Source of the DNA: JAICIG01 sp035532215
GTDB taxonomy: Bacteria > Planctomycetota > Planctomycetia > Pirellulales > JAICIG01
Assembly: GCA_035532215.1 (NCBI GenBank)
Contig: DATKRK010000327.1
Coordinates: forward strand, 1-51,580
Length of the DNA: 51,580 bases
Reading direction: 5' to 3'
Below the pieces are notes generated by a model, which was given only the letters and a program-made list of their open reading frames with translations, was not told where the DNA came from and searched no databases. The position numbers were made by a program, and so were the translations under genes. Positions 16,627-24,922 of this stretch are shown here, piece after piece (the first letter of the stretch is position 1; each line of letters starts with the position of its first letter).

Positions 16627-17016
16627 TTATTGAGGCAGGACGCCGACCACGGACTGGTAAGCGCTGCGCACCGCGGTTTCCAGATCGGCCAGCGAACACG
16701 GCTTGACGAGATAATCGAAGGCGCCGCCGTCGCGAGCTTGCGTGACAGCCTGCTTGTCTCCGTGTCCGCTGAGCAGTATCACGCGCAATTCGGGCTGGCA
16801 TTCCTTCAGACGCAGCATCAACTCCAGGCCGTCCTCGCCCGGCAACGAGCGATCGAGGATCGCCACGTCAAACTTCTGTTCCTGCACGGCTTGCATCGCC
16901 GACTGGGGATTCGTCGCGCCAGTAGTCTGCATTCCGCGGCGCACAAACCGCCGTACGAGGATCTCCAAGAACTCCTCGTCGTCGTCCACGAGCAACAGCG
17001 AACAGGCGTGGTCCAT
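16627..17016 (-). CDS. Stand-alone response-regulator receiver domain
   Basis: A 129-residue single receiver domain beginning MDHACSLLLVDDDEEF. Acidic pocket DDD at 11-13, phospho-acceptor Asp55 in VAILDRSLPGEDG, switch Ser83 in LLSGHGD, and Lys106 in YLVKP are all present. No output domain follows. It starts ten bases after the csrA stop and is very likely cotranscribed with it. A longer reading from 17148 overlaps csrA and is rejected. It may act as a phosphate sink or bind a partner protein; no kinase is adjacent on this strand. Confidence 0.88.
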   Translation of the reverse strand: MDHACSLLLVDDDEEFLEILVRRFVRRGMQTTGATNPQSAMQAVQEQKFDVAILDRSLPGEDGLELMLRLKECQPELRVILLSGHGDKQAVTQARDGGAFDYLVKPCSLADLETAVRSAYQSVVGVLPQ

Positions 17017-17026
17017 AAGACTCTGC

Positions 17027-17242
17027 TTAAGCGCACTCGACAAAGTAAGGCGACTCGGGGCGCCGCCGGGCGTTTTCAGCGTGATCTGGGTTTGGCAGGC
17101 GCCGCGAGACCTCTTCACGATGAATCGGCACGCTGGCAGGCGCCTCACAACCTAGTTTGACGACATTCCCCTGGATTTCCAAGATCGTAACCTCGATATT
17201 CGGCCCGATCATCAGCCGCTGGCCCGCTTTTCGACTGAGCAC
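17027..17242 (-). CDS. csrA: Carbon storage regulator, RNA-binding translational regulator
   Basis: A 71-residue CsrA/RsmA protein that binds GGA-containing RNA hairpins and controls translation and stability. The N-terminus MLSRKAGQRLMIGPNIEVTI and the core GNVVKLGCEAPASVPIHREEV are canonical (family usually VKIGI, IHREE). It has a slightly long, charged C-terminal tail after residue 55. The start is GTG at 17242. The Shine-Dalgarno AAGAGG (17248-17253 read on the minus strand) is inside the end of repeat B, only a few bases from the start. A receiver-domain gene follows after ten bases. Confidence 0.92.
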   Translation of the reverse strand: MLSRKAGQRLMIGPNIEVTILEIQGNVVKLGCEAPASVPIHREEVSRRLPNPDHAENARRRPESPYFVECA

Positions 17243-17246
17243 GAAT

Positions 17247-17254
17247 GCCTCTTC
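17247..17254 (-). promoter_or_regulatory. csrA ribosome-binding site embedded in the repeat B terminus
   Basis: On the minus strand the sequence reads GAAGAGGCATTCGTG. The AAGAGG Shine-Dalgarno core lies five bases before the GTG start. The same eight bases GAAGAGGC form the terminal inverted repeat of the element at 17247-17377. Confidence 0.6.
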
Positions 17255-17377
17255 AAGTCTGAGTTGATAGGTGAGGGAGGGTGGCTGGCGGCAGAGCGAA
17301 GCGATGCCCCAGCGAACTGGGGCTTCGCCTAGGCTCAGCCGCCAGCCACCCGACTGTCAAAATGGCTTCGAAGAGGC
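17247..17377. repeat. Repeat family B, copy 2, in the csrA leader
   Basis: Terminal inverted repeats GCCTCTTC (17247-17254) and GAAGAGGC (17370-17377) bound ~131 bases. The interior folds as two nested hairpins: GGTGGCTGGCGGC with GCCGCCAGCCACC, and GCGAAGC with GCTTCGC around GGGGCATCGC-type sequence. Copies at 14421 (diverged) and 50074 (very similar). It fills most of the gap between the BON gene and csrA. Confidence 0.88.
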
Positions 17378-17455
17378 ACGAGCATCTCAACACTCCCTTG
17401 CAGCCCAAGATGATTGAACGGTCGGCGCCCCTCATCGGTCGCCTGAGCAAACGAC

Positions 17456-17737
17456 CTAACGATTGCGCGTCAAAACTACCACCTCGATCCGATCGACGAG
17501 TTCTTCAACGCCCTCCAAATGGGCGACCAGGGCCTGCGCCGTCTGTCGCATGTAATAAGAAGAAACGCGGCCGAACAGAGTCAGCGCGCCCTGGCGATAA
17601 CTGCACCGCAATTGGCGGTGCGAGGGATAGGAGCTGTTTTGCAGCCTGCGCTCGGCCGCCTCCGCAACCGACATGCTGCTGGCGCCCGCAGGAAGGCGTT
17701 GCGACGACGGCCGGGACGCTTTGATGGCAGAAATCAC
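17456..17737 (-). CDS. BON-domain protein
   Basis: A 93-residue protein. The GTG at 17737 has TGGAG at good spacing; the longer reading to 17815 lacks a ribosome site. From residue 22 on it matches a single BON domain: VAEAAERRLQNSSYPSHRQL, then RQGALTLFGRVSSYYMRQTA, then VEELVDRIEVV. BON domains bind membranes or other ligands outside or at the membrane. No signal peptide is visible, so its location is unclear. It is the first of a leftward group BON / repeat / csrA / receiver, but the 213-base gap makes cotranscription uncertain. Confidence 0.72.
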   Translation of the reverse strand: MISAIKASRPSSQRLPAGASSMSVAEAAERRLQNSSYPSHRQLRCSYRQGALTLFGRVSSYYMRQTAQALVAHLEGVEELVDRIEVVVLTRNR

Positions 17738-18342
17738 GGGTGACTCCAGTAAGGTCAGCAGGATCGGCGCAACACGACTCCGCAGCAAGTCGGAGAGGCC
17801 GTAAGCACGCGACAAAGGGGGTCGACTCGATAATCGACCTGCGTGGGCGGCGAGAGACGATCAAAGCGACCGCTCGGTGCTGGCATCGTGCAAACCGGAG
17901 TCGCTCATTTGTCGGCGACGCACCCAAATCACGAGTAAGTCGCACGCCTGACGATCATAGGACTTGCCTGGAGACGAGTCAAGAACCAACCGTGTGAGAA
18001 TATCGTTAAGTTCTTGCGTCAAAAGCACATTGGGTCGCTGGGGGGCGCTGGACTCTCGTCTGGCCAAAAGGGAGGGCCTGGCGCGGCCGCTTGATGGACG
18101 TCGAGTCGAGACGGTGATGCGCGCCCCCCTCGCGCCCGAAAACGCCGCGTTTCTCCATCTCCAAAATGCGTGTATGATTATCTTGTGCGGACGGCTCGCG
18201 ACGGATCGCCCTGCGGAACGACTGAATCAGGCTCGCAAGCCCGTTTTCCGACGCGGCTGGCGGGCTGTTTGGGTATCGTAGAATTGAGTTTTGCCCGGTC
18301 ACGCTCCCCGAAACCGGTCACGCTTCCCGAAAGACGAACGTT
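17738..18342. other. Gene-poor region upstream of the sensor kinase
   Basis: About 600 bases with several short frames on both strands but no ribosome site or protein-like composition convincing enough to call. It separates the leftward BON/csrA group from the rightward signalling block, so promoters for both directions should lie here. A weak -10-like TATGAT near 18173 has no good -35. Confidence 0.4.
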
Positions 18343-19515
18343 ATGCCCTGGGATAAAGTCTATCGGCTCTACTCGGAGCTGCAGCAGTATGTCGGCTGGA
18401 CGGAAGACGATGCGCGGCGCGTGGGCGCCATTTCGGTTTTGATCGAACCGCACGTGGCGGCGTTGATCGACGATTTTTACGCAGAAATCGATCGCCATCC
18501 CGAGGCCCGCAAGGTCATCACCGGAGGCGCCGAGCAAATCGCCCGGCTCAAGCAAACGCTGCGCGGTTGGCTGCACGATCTGGTTTCGGGCCGCTACGAC
18601 CAGGATTATGTCTCGCGCCGTTGGCGAGTCGGCTTTCGGCACGTGGAAATCGGCCTTGCGCAGGTGTTCACCAACGCCGCGCTTTCGCGATTGCGGCGCG
18701 GGTTGCTGCAAACGCTGGACGGCGTCTGGAACGGCGACTTTGCCGAGTTGCTGGCGACCCGCCAGTCGCTCAACTTGCTCCTCGATCTCGACTTGGCGAT
18801 CATCGAGAACGCCTACCAGACCGAATTCCGCTTGCGGCAGCAGCGCAGCGACCGGCTGGCGACGATCGGGCAAGTCGCCGGCGGCGTGGCCCACGAGCTG
18901 CGCAACCCGTTGAACGTCGTGCAGACTTCGATTTACTATCTCATGCACACGCCGACGCCCAATCCCGAAAAGGTGCGGCAGCACTTGGAACGGATCGAGC
19001 GCCAGATCGGCCTGGCCGACCGGGTCATCGCGGCGCTCTCGGATTTCGCCCGGCTGCCGGTTCCCGAACTAAAGCCGGTTTCGGCGCCGGAAACCATGAA
19101 GGAGGTCCTGGAGTTGAATCCGCTCCCGGAACAGATCGCCGTGGCCCTCGACTTTCCCGCGGACCTGCCGCCCATGTTGGGCGACGCGCGGCAATTGCAG
19201 ATCGTGTTCAGCAACTTGATCCGTAACGCGCGCGACGCCATGCTTCCCAAAGGCGGCTCGCTCACGATCACCGCCGAGCCGATGGACGGCGAGGTGGCGG
19301 TCATGATCGCCGACACCGGCGTCGGCATCCCTCCGGAAAGCCTGGAGCGAATCATGGAGCCGCTCTATTCGACCAAGGCCCGCGGCATCGGCCTGGGCCT
19401 GGCGATCACGCGATCGATTATCGACAAGCACGGCGGGCGGCTGCAAGTCGCCAGCGAGCAGGGCGTCGGCAGCCGGTTTACGGTGAGCCTGCCGTCCGCG
19501 GGCGGCGCCAAGTGA
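18343..19515 (+). CDS. Globin-coupled sensor histidine kinase
   Basis: A 390-residue soluble kinase. Residues 1-160 form a protoglobin-type haem sensor domain; the segment RRWRVGFRHVEIGLAQVF carries the expected proximal histidine (His100) in the VG..H..IGL pattern of globin-coupled sensors. HisKA follows with VAGGVAHELRNPL (phospho-acceptor His184), then the ATPase domain with NLIRNARDAM, DTGVGIPPE and GIGLGLAITRSI. Such proteins sense O2, NO or redox state through haem. It lacks membrane helices, so it senses a cytoplasmic gas. The double-receiver gene starts 46 bases later and is the obvious phosphotransfer target. Confidence 0.87.
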   Translation: MPWDKVYRLYSELQQYVGWTEDDARRVGAISVLIEPHVAALIDDFYAEIDRHPEARKVITGGAEQIARLKQTLRGWLHDLVSGRYDQDYVSRRWRVGFRHVEIGLAQVFTNAALSRLRRGLLQTLDGVWNGDFAELLATRQSLNLLLDLDLAIIENAYQTEFRLRQQRSDRLATIGQVAGGVAHELRNPLNVVQTSIYYLMHTPTPNPEKVRQHLERIERQIGLADRVIAALSDFARLPVPELKPVSAPETMKEVLELNPLPEQIAVALDFPADLPPMLGDARQLQIVFSNLIRNARDAMLPKGGSLTITAEPMDGEVAVMIADTGVGIPPESLERIMEPLYSTKARGIGLGLAITRSIIDKHGGRLQVASEQGVGSRFTVSLPSAGGAK

Positions 19516-19561
19516 GCCTGGCTGCGAACGTTTTACGAACGTGTGAAGGAGATGAGAGACG

Positions 19562-20296
19562 ATGACCAAAGAAGCGCCGCGACTGCTGGTGGTCGACGAC
19601 GAGGTCGATACTTGCGCCAACCTGTCCGATATTTTGACCGATCTCGGCTACCGCGTCGACGTGGCCTATGACGGTCTCAGCGCGTTGGAACTCGTCCAGC
19701 AAAACGCGTACGACGTGGCGCTTTTGGACCTGAAGATGCCGGGCATGGACGGGTTGGAACTGTATCGCCGCATCAAGCAAGTGCAGGCCGGCACGGTGGC
19801 TATCGTGGTCACGGCCTACGCCAGCAGCAACACGGCGAACGAGGCGCTGGCCGCAGGCGCCTGGAAAATCCTTCCGAAGCCCGTCGACCTGTCAAAGCTG
19901 TTGGCGCTGGTCGGCGAGGCCGTCGGCCAGCCGATCGTGCTGATCGTCGACGACGATCACGACCTGTGCCAGTCGCTGTGGGACCTGTTCCGCGAGCGAG
20001 GGTATCGCGTCTGCCTGGCACACGATCCGCCGGACGCCGCCGAGCGGCTCAAGCAGCGCGCACACGACGTGGTGATGATCGACATGAAGCTGCCCCAGGG
20101 CAGCGGCGCCGACGTGTTCCGCCTGGTGCGGCGGGCGAATCCGCAGGCCAGAACCGTGCTGATCACGGGGCTCCGCGGCGAGATGGAGCAACTGGTCGAG
20201 CAGACGCTGGCCGAGGGCGCCGACGCCGCTTGCTACAAGCCGTTCGATGTGCCTGCACTCCTGGAAACATTGGAAAACTTGACGAAGCATGAGTGA
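19562..20296 (+). CDS. Double-receiver response regulator
   Basis: A 244-residue protein made of two receiver domains and nothing else. Domain 1 (about 7-118) has DDE at 12-14, Asp56 in LLDLKMPGMDG, Thr in VVTAYAS and Lys in LPKPVD. Domain 2 (about 125-242) has DDD at 130-132, Asp174 in MIDMKLPQGSG, Thr in LITGLRG and Lys in CYKPFD. Both are complete and probably phosphorylatable. GGAG sits just before the start. Without an output domain it likely relays phosphate or acts as a sink between the two kinases. Its end overlaps the next gene by eight bases. Confidence 0.88.
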   Translation: MTKEAPRLLVVDDEVDTCANLSDILTDLGYRVDVAYDGLSALELVQQNAYDVALLDLKMPGMDGLELYRRIKQVQAGTVAIVVTAYASSNTANEALAAGAWKILPKPVDLSKLLALVGEAVGQPIVLIVDDDHDLCQSLWDLFRERGYRVCLAHDPPDAAERLKQRAHDVVMIDMKLPQGSGADVFRLVRRANPQARTVLITGLRGEMEQLVEQTLAEGADAACYKPFDVPALLETLENLTKHE

Positions 20297-21746
20297 TCTC
20301 ACGCGCGCGACCGTGTTGGTCGTGGAGGACGACGAAGACACGCGCGACAATCTCTGCGACATTCTCGAGTTGGACGGCTACCGCGTCGATGCCGTGGGCA
20401 CGATGGCCGAGGCGTTGGCGCCTCGCGACTGGTCGAGCGTCGTGCTGGCGATCCTCGATCGCCGGCTGCCCGACGGCAGCGCCGAAGAATTGCTGCCGCG
20501 GCTCAAGCGGTTCGCTCCCGACGTCGAGGTGATTGTGGCCACGGGTTACGCCGACCTGGACGGAGCAATCGCGGCCTTGCGCCACGGCGCGGCCGATTAC
20601 ATCGTCAAGCCGATCAATCCCGCCGCATTGCGAGCGAGCCTGCAGCGGACCGCCGAGCGGCGCCAACTGGCTCAGGCCAAAGCTCGTAGCGAAGCCGCCT
20701 TTCGCGCGCTGGTCGAAGCGGCCCCCACGCTGACGATCATCTTGCGGCTCGACGGCGCCATTTTGTACATGAATCCGTTTGCCGAGCGTCTGACCGGCTT
20801 CTCCGAGAGCGAAGTGTTGGGCCGCGGCTTCGATGCCGTTTTCGAGGACGGGGAGGTTCGGCGGCAATTGATCGAGGATACGGCCGCCGGCAAATCCTCG
20901 ACCGGTCCCGTACGCGAATTCAAGGACAAGCTGCGCTGCAAGAACGGGTTGCACCGTACCATCGTCTGGAACGCGGAACTGCTCCCTGATTTCGACGGCC
21001 AATCGGCCGTGCTGGCCATCGGGCACGACGTTACCGAACTGTATGAAGCGCAGAAAAAGTCGCTGCAAGCGGAGCGTCTGGCGGCCATCGGCCAGATGAT
21101 GACCGGCTTGACGCACGAGAGCCGCAACGCTCTGCAGCGCAGCAAAGCCTGCCTGGAAATGCTGGCTCTCGAGGTGGAAGACCGTCCTGCCGCGCTCGAT
21201 CTCGTGCGCCGCATCGAAAACGCTCAGGAGCGTCTGCACCATCTTTACGAAGAAGTGCGCAGTTACGCCGCCCCCTTCAATTTGAAGCGAGAGGCGTGCG
21301 ACCTGCGCGCCCTGTGGTGCGAAACCTGGTCGCACGTTCTACAGCTAAGCTCTGACAAGCACGTCGAGTTTTCCGAAGAAATCGATTGCAGCGACCTGAA
21401 CTGCTGCGTCGACGCCTTTGCGATCGAGCAGGTGTTTCGCAATATCCTGGAGAACGCCCTCAGCGCGGTCCCCGCCGACGGCCGGATTGTCGTAGAGTGC
21501 AAAGAGGCCGAAGTCGCCGGCCGGCCGGCGCTGCGCATCGCTTTTCGCGACAACGGGCCGGGGCTGAGCGCCGAGCAGCAGCAGCGGATTTTCGATCCCT
21601 TCTTCACCACCAAAACGAAGGGCACGGGACTTGGCATGGCAATTGCAAAACGGATCATTCAATCCCACGGCGGCCTGATTGAAGCGGGCGGTCATTCCGG
21701 CCCCGGAGCGGAGATCGTCGTCACCTTGCCTCGAGGGATTCCATGA
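20289..21746 (+). CDS. Receiver-PAS-histidine kinase hybrid
   Basis: A 485-residue cytosolic protein in the order receiver (7-120; EDD at 13-15, Asp57 in AILDRRLPDG, Lys107 in YIVKPIN), PAS (about 135-250; ILRLDGAILYMNPFAERLTGF), dimerisation/phospho-acceptor domain (His276 in MTGLTHESRNALQR) and HATPase (NILENALSAV, DNGPGLS, GTGLGMAIAKRI). An N-terminal receiver means the kinase is itself controlled by upstream phosphotransfer. It overlaps the double-receiver gene by eight bases and the REC-ANTAR gene by four (ATGA), strong signs of translational coupling and joint function. Confidence 0.9.
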   Translation: MSDLTRATVLVVEDDEDTRDNLCDILELDGYRVDAVGTMAEALAPRDWSSVVLAILDRRLPDGSAEELLPRLKRFAPDVEVIVATGYADLDGAIAALRHGAADYIVKPINPAALRASLQRTAERRQLAQAKARSEAAFRALVEAAPTLTIILRLDGAILYMNPFAERLTGFSESEVLGRGFDAVFEDGEVRRQLIEDTAAGKSSTGPVREFKDKLRCKNGLHRTIVWNAELLPDFDGQSAVLAIGHDVTELYEAQKKSLQAERLAAIGQMMTGLTHESRNALQRSKACLEMLALEVEDRPAALDLVRRIENAQERLHHLYEEVRSYAAPFNLKREACDLRALWCETWSHVLQLSSDKHVEFSEEIDCSDLNCCVDAFAIEQVFRNILENALSAVPADGRIVVECKEAEVAGRPALRIAFRDNGPGLSAEQQQRIFDPFFTTKTKGTGLGMAIAKRIIQSHGGLIEAGGHSGPGAEIVVTLPRGIP

Positions 21747-22342
21747 GCGCGCCGTTGCGGATCGCCGTAGCCGATGATGAGGCCGACATGCGAGACTGGT
21801 TCGAGCGCATCCTGCCCACGCTCGGACACCAGGTCGTTTCGGTGGCGGAAAGCGGGAAAGAACTGGTCGAGCATTGCCGCTCGCTGAAACCCGATCTGAT
21901 CATCACCGACATCAAAATGCCGGACATGGACGGCATCGACGCCTCGCAGGAGATTTGCTCCGAACGTCCTTTGCCCGTAATCCTGGTTTCAGCGTATCAC
22001 GATCCCGAGCTGATCCGCCGGGCGGAAGCCAACCACGTTTTGGCCTACCTGGTCAAACCGATCGGCAAAGCCGCCCTGGAACCCGCAATCGGGCTGGCCA
22101 TGCGCCGTTTCGAGGAACTGCAGGCCCTGCGCAAAGAGGCCGCCGATCTGCGGCAAACGCTGGCCGATCGCCGGATCATCGAGCAGGCCAAAGGCGTGCT
22201 GATGAAGATCACGGCCATCGACGAGCGGGCTGCCTTCCGCCGCCTGCAAGAGCTGGCCGCCGACAAGAATCAGAAGCTCGTCATCGCCGCCCAATCAGTT
22301 CTGGCGCTTGAGAAAACGCTTCGTCCGGCGGCCGAAAACTGA
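21743..22342 (+). CDS. Response regulator with ANTAR RNA-binding output
   Basis: A 199-residue regulator. The receiver (5-118) has DDE at 11-13, Asp56 in IITDIKMPDMDG, Ser83 in LVSAYHD and Lys105 in YLVKPIG. After a coiled linker (residues 120-138, LRKEAADLRQTL) comes an ANTAR domain (about 139-192) with the characteristic RRIIEQAKGVLM and FRRLQELAADKNQKL. ANTAR proteins bind tandem hairpins in nascent RNA and prevent termination when phosphorylated. Overlaps the preceding kinase by four bases. It is the output of this phosphorelay. Confidence 0.93.
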   Translation: MSAPLRIAVADDEADMRDWFERILPTLGHQVVSVAESGKELVEHCRSLKPDLIITDIKMPDMDGIDASQEICSERPLPVILVSAYHDPELIRRAEANHVLAYLVKPIGKAALEPAIGLAMRRFEELQALRKEAADLRQTLADRRIIEQAKGVLMKITAIDERAAFRRLQELAADKNQKLVIAAQSVLALEKTLRPAAEN

Positions 22343-22367
22343 GCGATTCTGGCACAGCCGCTCAACA

Positions 22368-23414
22368 ATGTCTCAAATCCGCACATCCGGCAGGAAGTTT
22401 GCGAAAGCCGCCCGTGCGCAAAGCCGCCGTTTCTTTCTATCCTTGGCGATGCCGGTTTTGTTGGTCTCGCTCGGCACGCTGGGCTATTACTTGATCGAAG
22501 GCTGGTCGGCGTTCGACTCGCTTTACATGACGGTCACCACGTTGACGACGGTCGGCTTTCAAGAAGTCCATCCGCTGTCGCCCGCAGGCCGAGTCTTTAC
22601 GATGTGGTTGTTGCTGGGCGGCGTGTTTACCTTGTTTTACGCCGCGACCAGCGTGATCGGCTTCGTCGTCGGCGGCCAGGTGCAAGAACTGCTGGGAAGT
22701 CGTCGCATGGAACGAACTTTGGCCGAAATGAACTCTCACCTGATCGTTTGCGGCTACGGCCGGATGGGGCGGCTCGTCTGCCTCGAGTTCTCCGAGCAAG
22801 CGCTGCACTTCGTGGTGATCGACAAGCACGCTGAGGCATTGGAACGATTCGAGTCGCCGCATGGCGTCGCGGTCCACGGCGATGCGGCCAGCGATGAAAT
22901 CCTCGAACAGGCGGGAATCCGCCGCGCTCGCGCACTGATTAGCGTGGTCGGGTCCGACGCCGACAACTTGTACATCACCATGAGCGCTCGCTTGCTCAAC
23001 GACCGGCTGTTCATTGTTTCACGCGCCGAAGACGAACGCTCGGAGCAGAAGCTGTTGCGCGCCGGGGCCAACCGGGTCGTTTCTCCCTATGTGATCGGCG
23101 GCACGCGCGTCGCCCAGGCCGTGCTGCGTCCGGCGGTGGTCGATTTTCTCGAACTGGCGACGCGGACCGAACACCTGGAACTGAACATCGAGGAAACGAA
23201 GCTGGCCGCCGACTCCGAACTCGTCGGCGCCACGCTCGAAGCCAGCCTGCTGAGGCGCGAGCACGGCCTGATCGTGGTGGCCATCAAGAAGCCGTCGGGC
23301 GAGATGGTGTTCAATCCGCCGGCCAGCACACGGCTCGAGGCGGGCGACATCCTGATCATGCTTGGAGGGCGTCCCGACCTCGACCAAGTCGCCGCCCTGG
23401 CCGCGGGGCCTTAG
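22368..23414 (+). CDS. Two-helix potassium channel with RCK (TrkA) domains
   Basis: A 348-residue ion channel subunit starting at the ATG at 22368 (25 bases after the ANTAR gene; a longer frame from 22308 overlaps that gene). Membrane helices at about 25-43 and 76-102 flank a pore loop whose filter is TTVGF (residues 60-64) followed by QEVHP, rather than the usual TVGYGD. A Rossmann RCK_N domain starts with HLIVCGYGRMG (about 124-134) and an RCK_C domain ends the protein. Gated by nucleotide, Ca2+ or cyclic dinucleotide in known relatives. Its stop overlaps that of the convergent gene at 23411 by three bases. Confidence 0.86.
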   Translation: MSQIRTSGRKFAKAARAQSRRFFLSLAMPVLLVSLGTLGYYLIEGWSAFDSLYMTVTTLTTVGFQEVHPLSPAGRVFTMWLLLGGVFTLFYAATSVIGFVVGGQVQELLGSRRMERTLAEMNSHLIVCGYGRMGRLVCLEFSEQALHFVVIDKHAEALERFESPHGVAVHGDAASDEILEQAGIRRARALISVVGSDADNLYITMSARLLNDRLFIVSRAEDERSEQKLLRAGANRVVSPYVIGGTRVAQAVLRPAVVDFLELATRTEHLELNIEETKLAADSELVGATLEASLLRREHGLIVVAIKKPSGEMVFNPPASTRLEAGDILIMLGGRPDLDQVAALAAGP

Positions 23415-24880
23415 ACCCAAATATCCGAGGTCGAATCGCCGCCGGGGAAGCGCATCTCGTGAGCCCTTGCCGGCCCGCCGGGCTCTTGGCCGAAATCGAC
23501 GAAAAAGTCCTCGTTGATTTGCATGCCGCCGCGATCGACGTCGCAATCGATCTGCAACAGATAAGAGCCTTGCTTGGCCAGTTGCGGATAAAACTGGTTA
23601 TCCCACGAACTGTACAGCGAATTGGTCACATACAGCCGCTTGCCGTCCAGGCTCAGTTGCAACATCTGGGGACCGCCCGTTATCTCGCGCCCCTTCCATT
23701 GCGACGGCTTGCCGATCACGCCGCCCAGCCAAAGTTGGCCCGTCAGCTTCGGCTTGGCTGGATTGCTGACGTCGTATTGCCGCAAGTCGCCGTGCAGCCA
23801 ATTGGAAAAGTACAAGAAGCGGTCGTCGAGCGAGAGCACCAGGTCGGTAATCAGCCCCGGTACGGGGAACGGCCAGCCTTCCGTCTCGATCGGTTCGACC
23901 TGAATGATCTTGTCGGCTTGCCACTTCTCTCCCGACTTATGGTAATGCCACATGCTGCTCGACAGCGCCGCGCCGACGAAGCCGTGAGCGCTGGCCGGGT
24001 CGTGGTGAAAGCGAACCTCGAGCGGGATCCGTCCCTCGGCGCCCAGATCGATCGACTGCACGAGCTTGTGCTGCGACCAGTCCCAGAAGTGCAGTTGGCT
24101 GCCGTACTTGCCGGCCTTGACGTCGTCGAGCTTGAAGCCGCCGCGGAATGTATTGGGCGCCGCCCACTCGCTGCTCAGCATCACGTTGTGCCGCGGCTGA
24201 TACCAGAAGTCGTAATTGAACTTCACGCCGGAATTCGGCGATTCCCAGCGGCCCGCGATGTTGAATTCTTCGTCCAGCAGCAAGAAACCGCCGGGGGCGT
24301 TCCCTTGAGCGTCGCCCAGCATCGAAAGCATGACCTGGCCCGAAGGCAGGCAGTGGACCGTGTGCGGAGCGCTCAGGTTCGTCTGAGCCGCAATCTGTTC
24401 CGGCTCGATGACCTTGTGAAGTTTCGGCGCGGCGGGCGTGGCGGCGTCGAGGATGTGAATCCGGCCGGAGAGCAAGCCGGGCAGCACGAGATATCGTCGC
24501 TGCCTCTCGGGGTCGCCATGGCAACTGCTGCACGCGTTCCAGCCGAAGTGGTGCAGTTCGTCGCCGACGTGGGGCATGACCGTGCGATGCACGATCTTGG
24601 AGTACCTCGGCGAGTCGGGATCGACGTCGATCGTCGCCAGATAGTCGGGCTTTTTGGTTTCCGTGCCGACGTACAGCGCCGTGGCATACAGCAGCGTTTC
24701 GCGCGGCGATTGCATGGCTTCCGCGGGCGAGGCATACGTGGCCCCGCAGCAAGCCGGTTTCGCCCCCGCTTTGCCGGTTTTTTCGTCGGCGCGCGTTTCG
24801 CCAGCCATTCCGAGTACGCCGGGAATTACCCCAGGCGTCATTGCCGCCGCAGCAGCGGAGAGAAAGTCGCGTCGTCGCAT
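23411..24880 (-). CDS. Selenium-binding protein / methanethiol oxidase family, exported
   Basis: A 489-residue beta-propeller protein of the SBP56 family; bacterial members oxidise methanethiol to formaldehyde, sulphide and peroxide and need copper. The N-terminus MRRRDFLSAAAAAM resembles a Tat signal, consistent with export of a folded metalloprotein. Family landmarks include GDELHHFGWNACSSCHGD, VHCLPSGQVMLSMLGD, and LSLDDRFLYFSNWLHGDLRQ. The CSSCHGD motif has a CxxCH-like spacing. A ribosome site GGGAGG precedes the start. A short gene with a strong ribosome site lies 42 bases upstream. Convergent with the channel gene, sharing three bases at the stops. Confidence 0.88.
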   Translation of the reverse strand: MRRRDFLSAAAAAMTPGVIPGVLGMAGETRADEKTGKAGAKPACCGATYASPAEAMQSPRETLLYATALYVGTETKKPDYLATIDVDPDSPRYSKIVHRTVMPHVGDELHHFGWNACSSCHGDPERQRRYLVLPGLLSGRIHILDAATPAAPKLHKVIEPEQIAAQTNLSAPHTVHCLPSGQVMLSMLGDAQGNAPGGFLLLDEEFNIAGRWESPNSGVKFNYDFWYQPRHNVMLSSEWAAPNTFRGGFKLDDVKAGKYGSQLHFWDWSQHKLVQSIDLGAEGRIPLEVRFHHDPASAHGFVGAALSSSMWHYHKSGEKWQADKIIQVEPIETEGWPFPVPGLITDLVLSLDDRFLYFSNWLHGDLRQYDVSNPAKPKLTGQLWLGGVIGKPSQWKGREITGGPQMLQLSLDGKRLYVTNSLYSSWDNQFYPQLAKQGSYLLQIDCDVDRGGMQINEDFFVDFGQEPGGPARAHEMRFPGGDSTSDIWV

Positions 24881-24922
24881 GTCGAGAACCTCCCGATGAA
24901 TCTACGGAAAAAGGCCGTCCTA

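Noticed and set aside
17861..18067. Possible 68-residue minus-strand gene
   Set aside because: Needs a TTG start with no ribosome site, and composition is not distinctive. Left out for lack of support, not disproved.
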